From Stromatinia cepivora (taxonomy: Eukaryota > Ascomycota > Leotiomycetes > Helotiales > Sclerotiniaceae): a DNA stretch of 64,000 bases. A program made the translations under genes and the position numbers. The stretch covers positions 248,001-312,000 of the forward strand of contig RCTD01000036.1 in NCBI GenBank assembly GCA_014898415.1, given 5' to 3'. This document shows positions 25,700 to 38,254 of the stretch, one piece after another (position 1 is the first letter of the stretch; every line of letters starts with the position of its first letter). Below the pieces are notes generated by a model. That model saw nothing but the letters and a program-made list of their open reading frames with translations, was not told the DNA's origin and did no database searches.

Positions 25700-26100
25700 T
25701 AAAAAAGATTAATTACAAAAAAATAAAAAAATAAAAAAAGAAAAAGAAAAAAAAGGGAGAAAAAAAGAGAAAAAGAAAGAGAAAGAAGAAAAAAAAGAGG
25801 AAAAGGAAAAGGAAAAGGAAGAGAAAGAGGAAGAAGAAAAAGAAGAGGAAAATGATTCTGATAATAAAAATAATCTACAAAATTCATATCAAAATTCATC
25901 CAAAAAATCTAAAAAACATTATCAAATTTATATATCTAATAATATTTTTTTATTCGATATAAATAAAACATTTTTTAAAATATTTAGATCTTTTTGATCG
26001 AAAGTAAAGATAGTTGTCCTTTTTAGTGATGATAATGATGATGATAATAATGATGATGATAATGATGATGATGATATGAATGGAAATATTGATAATAATG
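25700..26100. repeat. Purine-only tract and GAT microsatellite
   Basis: About 25730-25855 is almost pure A and G (GAAAAAGAAAGAGAAAG type), which reads as Phe/Leu-rich on the minus strand and Lys/Glu-rich on the plus strand. At 26020-26100 a GATGATAAT microsatellite follows, encoding Asp-rich (plus) or Ile-rich (minus) runs. Together they could be the acidic/basic low-complexity head of the transposase frame that starts downstream, but stops prevent a firm claim. Confidence 0.6.
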
Positions 26101-26649
26101 ATTTTCCGATAGAATAAGGTAATAAAAGTTAAGATTGGATAATATAATATTATAAAAATGATAAAGAAGAAATCAGATAACATTTCTGAACTTTTGAAGA
26201 AAATTGAATAAATCAAAAATTATAAAGTTTGTTTTTTATAGAATAAAATGAAATCTTTTTAATAAATATATTTCTTTAATTTTTTTATTTTCTTTTATTA
26301 AATTTATCTATAATCTTATATTTAAATTTTATTAATAACAAATTCATTAATTATAATTTATATAACAATCATAATTTCGAAAAATAATCTTTACTATTTG
26401 AATTCCTTTTTATATTCATTTTGAATCTAATATCTATTCTTTTTTTATTTTCATTAATTATTATACATTTACATTATATTATCTCAAAATCTATCTTCGA
26501 TTCCTATATTTTCTCTTTTCCACTTAAATATTTACAATACTTTGATCTTCATTAATCAATATCTATCTCTTTATATATATATTCTTCTTTTCTAATCTTT
26601 AAATATTTTTATAATAATTAAACAAAAAAACAGAAATATTATTACAAAT

Positions 26650-28720
26650 TTATTTAAATCAAAAAAACCTTTATTATATAATTTGAAAGAAAGATTTGAT
26701 GAAGAAAAAACGAATAAAAGATTAAGATATAATTTAATAACAAAAGCCGAAAAGTTTATTAATATTTGAAAAAAATATAATGTTTTTAGAAGAAATAATA
26801 ATAATATAATATTAAATAATAAGGATTTTATATAATTTAAAGAATTTGATAATATAAATCTTGAAAATAATTATATCTTAGATAATTCAAATAAATAGAA
26901 TAATATAAAGGAAAAAAAGCTTTTCATTCTATCTATATCCAGAATTATTTTAAATTTAAAATATGAAAATAATTGAAAAAGCATTTATTCTTAATTAATC
27001 AAAGTTCTATTAAGAAAGGATTATAAATATATTATATATATCAAAACTTATAATATTCAATATTTCATTCTTTTAGATCTTAAATCCCTTTATTGTATTA
27101 TCAATATTTAATTAATTTTTAAAATAGCTTTTCCAATAATAAGAATAGTTTCATATTGCAGCTTTTGTATAGAAAATAAGATTGTAGTATTGATAAAACT
27201 AGGATATTTCCCAACAAATAAATTAAATATTTATTATATATCAAAAGTAATAATCTAATATTGAATTTAGATCCTTTAAATCCTATAATTAATATTGAAT
27301 TAAATTTTATTAAATTTATATATTATATATAAATATTAGATTTTAGTTTTATAAATATAATAATATTTGATTTTCAATAATATTTGAAAGATAAATACTT
27401 TATTCAAATTAAAACCCTTCGGAAAATATGATCTGAATATTTATATAATTGGATTATTATTTAATATCTTTTAAATAACTTCTTTTTGAAAAAAGCAAAA
27501 GAATATAATGTTATTTTGATATCGAAAAACGATTTGAGGAATATATACCCTATATACTTCAATCAAAAAGATAATGAATAAAATCAAAATAATTCTATAC
27601 AAATCAATATAGATAATTGTTTTATATAATATTGATATCCAAAAAAAGAAAATATTTCAAGAAAAGAATTGTCTATTAATGATTTATTTATTTTTGATTT
27701 ATTTATTTTAATTGATACTCAAGTTCTTAAAATAAATGCCGAAATAGTAAAACAAGATTTAAATAAAGAATATTCGTATCATTTTACAATATTGAAAACA
27801 ACAAGGATTAAAGGAAATCAATAGAAAACAAAAGATCAAAATAGTTTTATGAATATAATTTATAAATATAAAATATACTTGAATCTTTTGAATTTATATC
27901 ATAAAAAGCAATTTGAGATTACAATTCACTTTGTGAAAATTCTATTCAAAAAGATATTATCTCAAAATATATATCTTATCTTATATTATAATATTGATTA
28001 TATTCTTATCAAATATCTAAAAAAAGTACACCCTGATTTAATTAAGAAAGTTTGTATTTGTATAAATGTTTTTCATATATATACCTATATATTGGATTAT
28101 TAATTAAATTATTCGTTATATTGAATATTCTTTTGTATATTAAATGATAAAGAATATATAGAAAGGGATTGGAGTAATTGATCTTTTTTAATAATATCTA
28201 TTTGTATTTCAATTATATTATATTAGAAGATAATATATATAGAATTTATATTCTACAAAATTTAGATTCACTAAATTGAGATTGGAAAATGAATTAATAA
28301 AAAATTCAAGCGAGTTTAATTATTAATAGGAGAAAATGAAAAGATTATATTAATAACAAAATAATATCTTTTGGATAAAGGATTAGAAATTGATATTGAT
28401 GATAATATTTTATAATTAGGATAGGTTTAAAAGTAAAGAGAATAGTTTTTATAGAACTCTATATCAATAATAGAACGAAAAAAGCAACGATTATATTTAC
28501 AACTTTGGTAATTATTCGATTACAAATCGAATCTATTCAAATATATAATTAGTTTAATAGATAACAAATTAATACAAAAATATATAATTCCAAAATTTGA
28601 TATTGATATTAAGAAATATGGATCTAATAAATATCATTTATTTCATTCTTCTGGATTTCGTATTTTTCCCGAACAATTGAAAGATATTATTCGATTTGTA
28701 GAAATAGAACTTATTGAGTA
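26650..28720 (+). pseudogene. KDZ-like (Kyakuja-Dileera-Zisupton) transposase relic
   Basis: The plus-strand translation, read through RIP-type stops, carries blocks in KDZ order. A CxxC pair in SYCSFC (about 27151-27168) is followed by a GYFPTN block at 27202, like the family's CxC..L...G.FP.sP. A YYNIDYILIKYLKK segment (about 27990) resembles YDIACQ...L. Then come FHIYTYILDYQLNYS-like (28064-28115, one stop; family FHxYxH..xCQ..Y) and LNDKEYIERDWSN (28138-28180; family G..DGEg.ER.WS). KDZ transposases cut and paste large TIR elements. Changes such as Cys to Tyr and Gly-Glu to Lys-Glu are what RIP would produce. The C-terminus beyond 28720 is unresolved. Identification rests on memory of the family. 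Confidence 0.6.
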
Positions 28721-30680
28721 AAATCAAGTATAGGAATATTGATTAGATAATAATGATAATATCAAAAGTTATATATATTTATAGCAATTTAATCATCTTG
28801 ATTCTTTTATTTAAGATTTTCATAAGGATTATACTTTCCGAATATTGGAATTTCATTGGATACGATAAAGATTTAATATTCGGGGTACAATTGATATTTC
28901 TAAATATTGTAATACAATTATATATCATTTGTTTTTGCTAAAAAGCAAATTAGATAAAATCAATTATATAATTGAGAAATTTCCTTTATAAAATCGAATT
29001 ATATTTAAAATTATTATGGATATTTTCAATATAAGTAATCTCAAATAAGATGCTAATCAATATATTTGGGTATACAAGATCTTAAAAACTAAGAAATTAT
29101 TGGATATAAAAGATACAGAAATAAAAGAGTTATTAAAGAATATATTTATATTACAAACGATCGATATTTGGTATTGATCTATTTGTACAAATGAGCAACT
29201 TCTAATTTATTGATAACAATGAATTTGTATAACTAAATGAACTATAAAGGAGTTGGAAAATGTAATCAAATTAAGCAATAAATTCATTAACGAGAATATT
29301 TATATTCATCAAATAATAATTCGAAAGTTATTTGGAGGAATTCGAATAGTATAAAGTGTTTTAGATTGTTTTCAAGAATATATATATTCAATAGATTAGA
29401 TTTATTTAATAAAGAAATTAAAAGGTATTTTTTTGTATTATATAAATAATCTAATTTATAAATTAACAAACAATAGATCTCATTGAAAAGGGATATAAAT
29501 TAATATCTGGATTTTACTTTAGATTTGATAATATTATAATGGAGGATGATCTTTTTGAAATTGATGATAAGTTTTCTATAAATAAAAATGAATCAAAGGA
29601 ATTAAATATAGAAATATAAACAGAATTGGTTTTTGATTATATATAAATATTAATTAATTCTATTAATTTTGTTAATGATTTTCGATAAAAGTTTGAAAAA
29701 CTTGATTTGAATTAGAGAATTGTAATATGTTTCGATATTCGTTGTTTCTTTCGATTTTTATTTTATTATATAAGGTTTTCAAATTCCTTATAAAAGGATT
29801 GTAAAATAAATTTTGGAAGATCAACGAGATCTTTTGATCTTTGATAAAAGTAATTCGAGATATTGGAAATAAGATTATCAAATGATAAAGCGAAGGCTAC
29901 CTTTTTATTTAAAGTAATAAAGAATATTATTATTTTTATAATATTTATTTGTTTTCCTTTTGGAATATAAAATGTTAATAAAATCTGAATAGATTTTTGA
30001 ATTGATTTTGATATATATATTGAAATTAAAATTGAAAATGAGTGATTTAATTGTAATAAAATATTTAAAGAATTATATATTAATAATGTAAACAAATTTT
30101 AAAGAATAAGATTTATATATTAAATACAGAAATAAAGTTTGAGTTAAATTTAAAGGGATTTTCGAGTAGATTTGATAAAGCTTAATGAATCTCAAATATT
30201 TTTAATCTACAAAAGATCTGATTTTGATATTATTAATTTTGATTTCGTCTATAACTTTCAAGTTTTCGTTTCAAACAAATTAATATTATATATTTCTTTA
30301 AAATAATATATAACATTTTATTTTTACTAAAACTTATTAAATTATATTCTAAATATATATATATAAAAGAGATTTCGTTTAATAATAATAGATTGAAATG
30401 AGTTTGAGATTTGCTTCGAAAATCATATAAATAAAAGCTAAGATTTATAAGTAACTATAATAAAGAAATATAGATTTATAATTGTAAAAGAAATTATTGA
30501 TATTTTTCGTTTAGTAGAGATATCTGCTTTATAATGATAATAAGATCTAGATCAAATATATAGTAATGTATATTATAAAAAGATATTTCTGAAAATATTT
30601 TAACTAAAATAATAATAGTATAATTACATAAAAAGCGAATTAATCTTTATACAATTTTTCATAATGAATTATTTTATATC
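28721..30680. other. AT-rich right arm, possible transposase tail, otherwise empty
   Basis: Short open frames (28753-28941 plus; 29287-29469, 29672-29881 and 29766-30095 minus) show no family likeness. The plus strand up to about 29480 has slightly fewer stops and could hold the end of the transposase. Nothing further is supported. Confidence 0.4.
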
Positions 30681-30689
30681 ATTATTATC

Positions 30690-31110
30690 TTTTAGAAAAT
30701 TCAAAAAACATAATCAATTTTATATTTTAGAAAATCCAAAAATAATAGTCATTATTAATTTGCAGAAAATCTAAAAAATATATTTATTATAATCTTTTAG
30801 AAAATCCAAAAAATATAAAAGAAATTCTTAAATTATCCATCAATATATTTCTCAGTTTTTTTAAAAATAGGTTTTAGGATTTTTATAAATTATATTTAGA
30901 ATTCATTTTTACATTTTTAGATATTCTAAAATAATTTCTTTTTAGATATTCTAATAAAGATTTTTCAGATTTTTAAAAATATCAAAATATATATAACCAA
31001 AATCCGTTTCTAGATATTCTAAAAAATGTTTCTCAGATTTTCTAAAATTTCCAGAATTTTTCTAACCCTAATCCTAAAAACACAATTCTTAGATTCTCTA
31101 AAAAAAACAA
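30690..31110. repeat. Subterminal palindrome cluster, right arm
   Basis: About nine copies of TTTTAGAWAWTCTAAAA or its variants (TTAGAAAATCCAAAAA, TTTTAGATATTCTAAAA) lie just inside the right inverted repeat, mirroring the left-arm cluster. Confidence 0.75.
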
Positions 31111-31152
31111 GTATATTGATTATATATTTCAAAAATACAATTAATAATTAAA

Positions 31153-31341
31153 ATATTATACATTTTCAATTATTAAAATTGATATAAACTAGGAATTATA
31201 TATTTTATTATATAAAGTAGAAAGACAAAAGTTGAATACTTTAAATTTTAATTAAAAAATAAATAAAAGTGAGATGGCCTCTTAACCCTTATCGTAGCGA
31301 AAAGACAAGGGTTAAGAGAGCCTCTTGTCGTCGGACATAGG
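31153..31341 (-). repeat. Right terminal inverted repeat
   Basis: This is the reverse complement of 11682-11870, with the same internal hairpin (CTCTTAACCCTT near 31279 and its complement ending near 31318). The outer 75 bp keep GC, as in the left copy. Confidence 0.93.
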
Positions 31342-31480
31342 TATAAATTATTGATAATATTCTATTTATAGATCGATAAATAAATGAAATAATAAACTAG
31401 AATTTGATTTATGATATTATTTGTTATATTAATTGAAAATAAAATAATTAAGTATTATTATTATTTTTAATAGAATTTAT
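31342..31480 (+). pseudogene. Element A integrase, continuation after the transposon
   Basis: Immediately outside the right inverted repeat the plus strand reads IDRQINEIIN..LIYDIICYIN (two stops read as Gln). It matches the integrase TDGQTERINQ.LE.YLRCYIN block, the expected continuation of the core that stops at 11681. This shows the transposon landed inside the integrase frame. Confidence 0.75.
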
Positions 31481-31790
31481 TTATAATATAATATAATATA
31501 TATAATATAATATAATATAATATAATATAATATAATATAATATAATATAATATAATATAATATAATATAATATAATATAATATAATATAATATAATATAA
31601 TATAATATAATATAATATAATATAATATAATATAATATAATATAATATAATATAATATAATATAATATAATATAATATAATATAATATAATATAATATAA
31701 TATAATATAATATAATATAATATAATATAATATAATATAATATAATATAATATAATATAATATAATATAATATAATATAATATAATATAA
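31481..31790. repeat. 5-bp microsatellite (TATAA)n, about 62 copies
   Basis: Almost perfect TATAA units run for 310 bp, with one slip near 31500. It starts where element A would encode the FAYNN block of the integrase region, whose codons (TATAATAAT type) may have seeded the expansion. Confidence 0.98.
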
Positions 31791-34099
31791 TCGATAAAGT
31801 ATTTTTTAAAATAATATATAAATATCTGTTTATATTTAATTATATCAATAAAAATATTAATATCAAAAGAGAGATATCTATTATATAAAAATATATAAAA
31901 TCGTTTAAATTTGAAAAGAACAAAATTAATAAAATTTAGAATAAATCAATAAAGAAAAGATCGAAAAACAATAAGAAAATTTTATTTTAATAATCTTATA
32001 TTGATAATATAATTATATTTAGTATTAAGAATATTGAACAATTATAATTTAAAAGGAAGTTTTTTAATTGTTTTATAAATTCTTTTATTATTATCAATAT
32101 TATAAATAATAAATAAATATAAAAATTAATATTCTTATTATTATATAAAATATATAATATCTTTTATATTTCATTATTCAAATTATAATTCAAATATAAA
32201 AATATTATTGATCTTTTATCTCCTAAAGAAATTGAAGAATATATAAAATATAAAATCAAAAAAATATTAATTTTTAAAAAAAAGATAAAGAATATAATAT
32301 AATAAAAAGATTATTAATTAATAAAGAATATATAAAAAACTTTATAAAATTTAATATATATCAAAAAACATTGGGAAAATTATAAAAAGGAAAATATATT
32401 ATTAATATAATAATAATAAAGAATTATAAAGTAATTTAATTGCAATATATTATAAAAAAAAAGATTTATCTTCATATTTTATAATATTTATATTAAAAAA
32501 AATCTTTATTCAATCTATCTATTTCTATATATTTTTAAAAATATATTATCTTTATTTTATTATTTAATATTTATATTTTCTTTATTTTTGTATTTTTTGC
32601 TTCAACAATCCATTTTCATTTATATTATCCAAATCCTTATCAATATCTAATTCTATCAATTAATATAATATTTATTGAATATATTCTTTAATAATAAAAT
32701 CCTAATAATTAATTTTTAAAATTATTATAAAAATAAATATAAAAGAAAATTTACTTATACCTTATAATTAAAATCTAAAAGATCTAATAATATTTAATTA
32801 TCGATTAATTAAATCCAATTCATTATATTTATTATATTAATTCAAAAACTCTTTTATTCATTAATTATATTTATTTAAAATAATATTTATTTTATCATTA
32901 TTGAAATCCTTTAAAAAATCGAGATCTTCAATCTTGATTATTATCTTTTTCATTACAAACATTATTGATTTTTTTGAAATTATAAATATTTCTTAATATT
33001 TAATCGATAATATTATATTTATTTTTGAAATTGAAATCAATATATTAAAAATTACTGAAAATAAAAAAGATATAAAAACTATAAAGATTTTTCTTTTTTT
33101 AAATCTTTTAAAATTCGATAATTTTATATTAAATTATTCTAAATCCTTATTATCATTATCAAAAAATTTAAACAATTCTAATATTTTCCTTTTAACAAAA
33201 ATCAATTTGAAAGTTTTTTTAACAAATTTTACTTTAGTTATTCAAAATATAAGAATTTATAATTTCTTTATTAATATATTATTAATATTTTAAATACTTT
33301 TAACTTTATTTTTAATTACTTTTTGATTTATTAATTTCATTAACAAAATATAAACAGATTTCAATGATTTAAACCAAATCGAAAATTTTTTAAAGATTTC
33401 CTTTTTATTCTTCTTATTAATAATATTCTTCAATTTGTTTTCATTCATTAATTTATTTATAGATTTTTAATATAATTACTAAAATATTAATACAAAAAAT
33501 AATAAATTATATCAAATATATTAACAAAATAATATTATAAATTTATATATATCTCTATTAATTTTATCAATTTCTCGATCTATATATTCAAAACCAACAC
33601 AATTTCCTTTATATTATAAAATAACTATATCAAATTATATTTCTTTTATTTATAAAAAAAAAACCTTTACTTTTTATATAAATTTAATTTACTAATCCTT
33701 CAATTTCTTCAAAAATATAATTTTCTCAAATAAACCAATTTCGATTATTTATTATTTATAATATAATTATAATAATTGATTTATTGAAAAATTAATTTCC
33801 TTTAATAATATTATATAGAATTTCATTTTTTGAATATATTCAATATATATAAAATCTGATTTCTTTGGAAAAAAATATTTTTTATTTATTACTTCATCTT
33901 CAAATAAAAATTTCATATTATTATAATAAACTATATATTTAATATAACAAAAATATATAGAATATATAAATTACAAAAACATATAAATCAAATATATTAT
34001 CAATTCAAAAAATAATTAAAATATACCAAAGAAAATAAACACAATTCTGAAATATAATATTATATTTATAACAAAAAACTACGAAAAACTTAAAATAGA
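31791..34099. other. AT-rich relic sequence, end of element A and unclassified decay
   Basis: Stops fill every frame and G+C is very low. The first few hundred bases probably continue the integrase C-terminus of element A, but no block is clear. No gene, RNA or sharp repeat was recognised. Confidence 0.5.
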
Positions 34100-34590
34100 A
34101 TTCTGAAAAGTTTATATAACTCTTTAAAAGCAAATTATATATTATTTTTATTATTATTTATCTTTTTATTTATTATATATAAAAAATTATATATTAAAAA
34201 TATACAGCTCTTCAATGAAATATTATAATTCTATATATAATATAGTAATCAATAAATTTCTCAAAAATAAAATTCAAAAAAAGAAGATTCTATTACAATT
34301 ATTAATCTAAATTTAAAACTAAATAAATATAATTTATAAACAAAATCTAAAGATAAAAATAACAATATATTATTTTATTATTTTCAGAATTTAAAGAAAC
34401 TCTTTTTATATAATATATCAATAACAAAAATTATTATTCCGATATTATCTATTAATTAAACTTAAAAAGAGAATAATTTCCTTTATAGAATAAATAATTT
34501 CCTTTATAGAATAAATAATGAAAAGTTTTACAGTCAAATTGAAACTAATTGATTCTTTGCTATTCGTAACTCTTACACACAATGTATTAA
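34100..34590 (+). repeat. LTR-plus-leader copy of element A family, truncated
   Basis: 34290-34590 aligns with 355-640 of element A, sharing ACTAAATAAATR, AATAACAATATATTATTTTA and TTTATAGAATAAATAA-type blocks. 34130-34230 resembles the LTR at about 200-270. A 21-bp piece (ATAATTTCCTTTATAGAATAA) is duplicated at 34472-34515. The copy ends near 34590, where base composition changes to normal. Confidence 0.6.
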
Positions 34591-36470
34591 AACTTTTCAC
34601 CAATTCGAAGGGCATATTTCTCTGTACCTCGGTCTGTGTATACAGACGGATGATCATACGATTTGGTATAGATGGTTCCCTTGTTCAACGAAAGGAAAGA
34701 GCGAAAAATTACCCATTCTTGGCCCCCTGCGTAAGAGTTAGAGCTGAGATCTGTTGGTGGTTTCTAATATAAAAATTTCTAGGCATAGAGGGAAGCGAAA
34801 ACTCTGTCTCCAGATTTTTGCCCGCTACGCTAGCTGAAGTACCCACCAGCTTGGCATTTTTCATCACGGTTAAATCATTCGTATTAGGTTTATTGAGCTG
34901 TAAAAGAAAAGAAAAGAAAAGAGAAGAAAAGAAAAGAAAAGAAAAGAGAAGAAAAGAATAGCTTCGAAAAAGATCTCAAAGATCTGTTTGAAAGTCCTGG
35001 TTAACTGAGAGTCTGAGAGGAATGATTGTTTGCAAAATCTACAAATGGTGATACAATGTACACCGAAATGAAAATGAAACGTACCAAATCTCGCTCAAGT
35101 ACGGACTACACGGTTAGATCGGAAATAAGATCCGGATAATGGATAACAAACCGATCCGCAAGGGGCAAATTTTTAATTTGTACGCCTATCACATGATCAA
35201 GAGGGTCGGAAAAAGGAACGTACGCAAACAATGAAATTCGTTCTTATTAGTACAAATCAATAAAGAATATAATGAATTGAAATGAAAAAATAATAAAATA
35301 ATTATTAGAATTAGAATTTTAAAATGATGTAATTAAAGATGATTCTGTTTTACAAATATAAATCTTATTGATTGAAAAAAACTATTATGAAATTATATAA
35401 GTTCTTTTCTACGAATATGAATCTTATTGGTCGAAAAAAGCCTGGAAAAATGATTCGAGGAGTGTCAGCGAGGCGAATTATTTTTCCGGCACCGAGGGGC
35501 CGGATTCAAAGCTCGTATATTTATCTCTCGCTCAGCAGTCAGTTGAACCAATACAGTAATGATGTGGGATACTAAGTACATTGGAATGAGTTTCAAGTTT
35601 TTGTTGCGTTCAAGCCTTTTGACGATTATGAGATTTATCGATATGATCCAGCTTTTGATTTGGATTGGCAAACTTAGTGTGATTATTACACAAATTCATG
35701 ATAGTTCAAGCAAAAAATTGTTATATTATGTCCTAATAAATGCCCGACCCAATCCAGTTGAGGCGACCATCATTGGAGGGAACGTACAGGAGCTTAAATC
35801 TCACCATGTCGTGGCTGATGATCTCGGTGGTTAAATGACCTATTGATTGATAAGTGGAACGACCTGACGAGCCAGCAGATTATCATTTGCAAATCACTTG
35901 AGATCTGCGTATCAGTATTATCAATTCCATCTTCAGTGCCGGGTCCTTAGTAAATATTAACACATGTTACCAAGACGGATGCAGATGGGAATCTAAGAAC
36001 GGCCATGTCTTCCCCTTTGGGACATCACCGAACATAACTGGTAAACTTTCAACGCTTTTACCACGCCTTTTCCTTTCCCGTCTTTCCATGCACAATAACC
36101 AGATCTACTCTCATATATCCACTCTGGGGCAAAGTGACCGAGATCTAGATTTATACCTAAACTTCTTTTACATACCTGGTTCCTTGTGTTGAAAGGATCA
36201 TGATTTCTCCAAATGTGGTCGTGGGTCTTTCCGGTTGAACGGTTCCTCAAACAAAATACATTCTTTTAGGTCTTATTTCTTTAGAGGCGCTCATTCGAAC
36301 TTGTCAATCTCGCATTGACTAGCTTTTGCCCACATCACGGTTCGAGTTTGGACGTTCGATTCATTGGTATTGTGTTCGTGGAGGCTTTGGGACATTCTCG
36401 GAGGTGTAACAACATTTGCCTGTGCCAGTGTCAATACAGCTGTTTACTGTCACTGCCAACTGAAAAAAAA
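34591..36470. other. Transition zone and upstream region, no supported gene
   Basis: Base composition is normal except for an AT-rich patch at about 35250-35420. A purine microsatellite of AAAAG/AAGAG units lies at about 34901-34960. Open frames of up to 91 codons (35559-35834 plus, 35993-36250 minus) show no family features. 36250-36470 should hold the promoter and leader of the downstream membrane-protein gene. Confidence 0.5.
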
Positions 36471-38254
36471 ATGGAGTCATTAGAGTTCTTAGCACGGGCC
36501 GAGGTCGAATCACACGCAAATAGAGGGCCACAAATACAAGGAGTTGTGATATTCTTTATCGTGTTGACTACAGTTTCTGTTTGGCTACGCACATATTGCC
36601 GTGCGTTTGTTATCAAAAATTTTGGTTGGGATGATATTCTTGCTGTTATTTCTTGGGTTCGTTTTCTCTTCCTTATTCATATGATTGAAAAGGGTCTATT
36701 TGGTGTGTGTGCTTGCTTGCTGACTTGTTCTCAAAAAGGCATTTTTTTTGGTATATTCTTCATTCGCGCTCCTGGCTGTAACTTATGGAAGTGGTCAACA
36801 TGTTTGGGATATTCCGGCCGAGCATGTTCCAATTGGTCTTAAGGTATTTCCATTTCTGTTTTCATTATGAGAGGTGGCTCTTTTCAAAGGGCGAGCATTT
36901 CAACTGTGGAGGACCTAACTCGGAGAAAAACAAGGAGGTTTCCTCGTTCTTGGAATGTACCATCTGAGGGAACTCCAGGTTCCTTCCCTCGCTTATTCAA
37001 TTTGAGCATCAAATGGCATACCTCCTCCTTTAAAATCTTTACTCACATTCCCCTCAGTATTGGTGGCTATGCGAGCCCGTCTACGTCGTTTCCAACATGG
37101 CCCTTAAGCTTTCGATTGCAGTTTTCCTCCTGCGCCTTTCAAATTTACCACTGCACCGCTACATCATTCTCAGTACTCTCGTGGTGTGCGAAATTGGAGG
37201 CATCTTTTATTTCCTCGTCTTCATCTTCCAGTGTCAGCCTTCCAACTATTTCTGGACGAAGTATATGGGTGGAACGGGGAAGTGTATAAATCCCAATGTT
37301 CCAGTCGATGCGGGATATGCATATAGTGCTATAACCTGCGCCACGGACTGGATTTTGAGTCTCATTCCGATATGGGTGGTATGGAATTTACAGATGACGC
37401 CGAGAGATAAGATCAGTGTGGCAATAATTCTAGCTATGGGTGCTGTGTATGTGCTTCTCGATTTCTTCTTTTTGCCTTATTCAACCCCCTTTTACACTTT
37501 ACACCGCCGGATCAGCATAAACTTACATGAATGCCACAATAGTGCCTCAACCGCAACCATAATTCGAATCCCGTACCTGCACGACCTCTCCAACATAGCT
37601 GATTTCCTCTTTTCAACCGTCGATATAGCTATCTGGTCTACTGCGGAAACAGGCATCGGCATTACAGCCTGCTCGGTTGCCACTCTGCGCCCTCTCTTCC
37701 GCAGTTTCTTTGCACGAACCAAGATGTTCGGTAGCTCAACAAAAGGACCTAGCCATCCGAGTAACAACTGGGGCGGCTACGGGGACACCAAAGGTGGTGG
37801 GTATATCAAGCAAAAGAGCTTGAACGATGGAGGTTCGAGAGTCACTAGCTCGGGAGAAGATGCCGAGGATTTTAAACTGAGGGATGATATACCTTTGAAT
37901 TCGGGAGTTACGACAACGATTGTCACTGGGAAACAGAAGGCCAATGATCATTTCGATGATACTTCGGATGTCAATTCGCAACAACATGATGATAGGAAGG
38001 CGCATGATATTGATTTGGAACTTGGGCACGAGCGAGATTCTCGAGCAGCTGATTTGAAGGGGAGATCACAAAGCAAGCGGATATCCAAGCATGCAGCAAA
38101 ATGGAGTGGAGGGAAAGGAAGAAATAGAGATACGAGCGATGCGAGAAGTCTAAGTAGTGAAGAAGACCCTTCTTGGGGCATGGGGATCACGAAGACGACC
38201 AATACCAAGATTAGTAGCGTTCGGATGAGTAGAGTGGGTGGGGGAAAGGGATAA
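36471..38254 (+). CDS. Fungal rhodopsin-domain (Pth11-like) seven-helix membrane protein
   Basis: Four exons: 36471-36656, 36739-36843, 37058-37446 and 37543-38254, giving 463 residues with every junction in frame. Donors are GTTCGT, GTATTT and GTATGT; the first intron has a CTGAC branch site. The N-terminal 290 residues carry about seven hydrophobic segments with the family's landmarks: RGPQIQ and R.Y.R before GWDD (residues about 52-55), YGSGQHVWDIP (about 79-89), KLSIAVFLLRLS, FQCQP...W, ATDWILSLIP and IAIWSTAETGIGI..CSVATLRPLF. A hydrophilic tail of about 170 residues, rich in Ser, Asp and Lys, follows. This family (fungal rhodopsin domain, PF20684) is common in ascomycetes; ligands are mostly unknown. 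No CFEM domain is seen. The 214-base second intron is long for the window. Plasma-membrane location is inferred. Confidence 0.88.

Larger units (their letters stand above)
11682..31341 (+). mobile_element. 19.66-kb TIR DNA transposon with KDZ-like transposase relic
   Basis: Terminal inverted repeats of about 190 bp (11682-11870 and 31153-31341) bound the segment, each starting CCTATGTCCGACGACAAGAG from the outside. The flanks read TATAAACA (left) and TATAAATT (right), a probable imperfect 8-bp target duplication. The integrase of element A is broken exactly here and continues on the far side, which proves an insertion. Inside are a decayed protein with KDZ-transposase blocks near the right end (plus strand), two decayed acidic reading frames, at least six tandem-repeat arrays and clusters of a short palindrome. 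All coding parts carry RIP-type stops, so the copy is dead. Confidence 0.82.

Noticed and set aside
11682..31341. Alternative reading of the large element as a Starship or Maverick/Polinton
   Set aside because: No tyrosine recombinase with DUF3435 features is seen at an end, which argues against a Starship; it also has long inverted ends. No DNA polymerase B, retroviral-type integrase or capsid blocks were seen inside it, which argues against a Maverick. Decay limits certainty.
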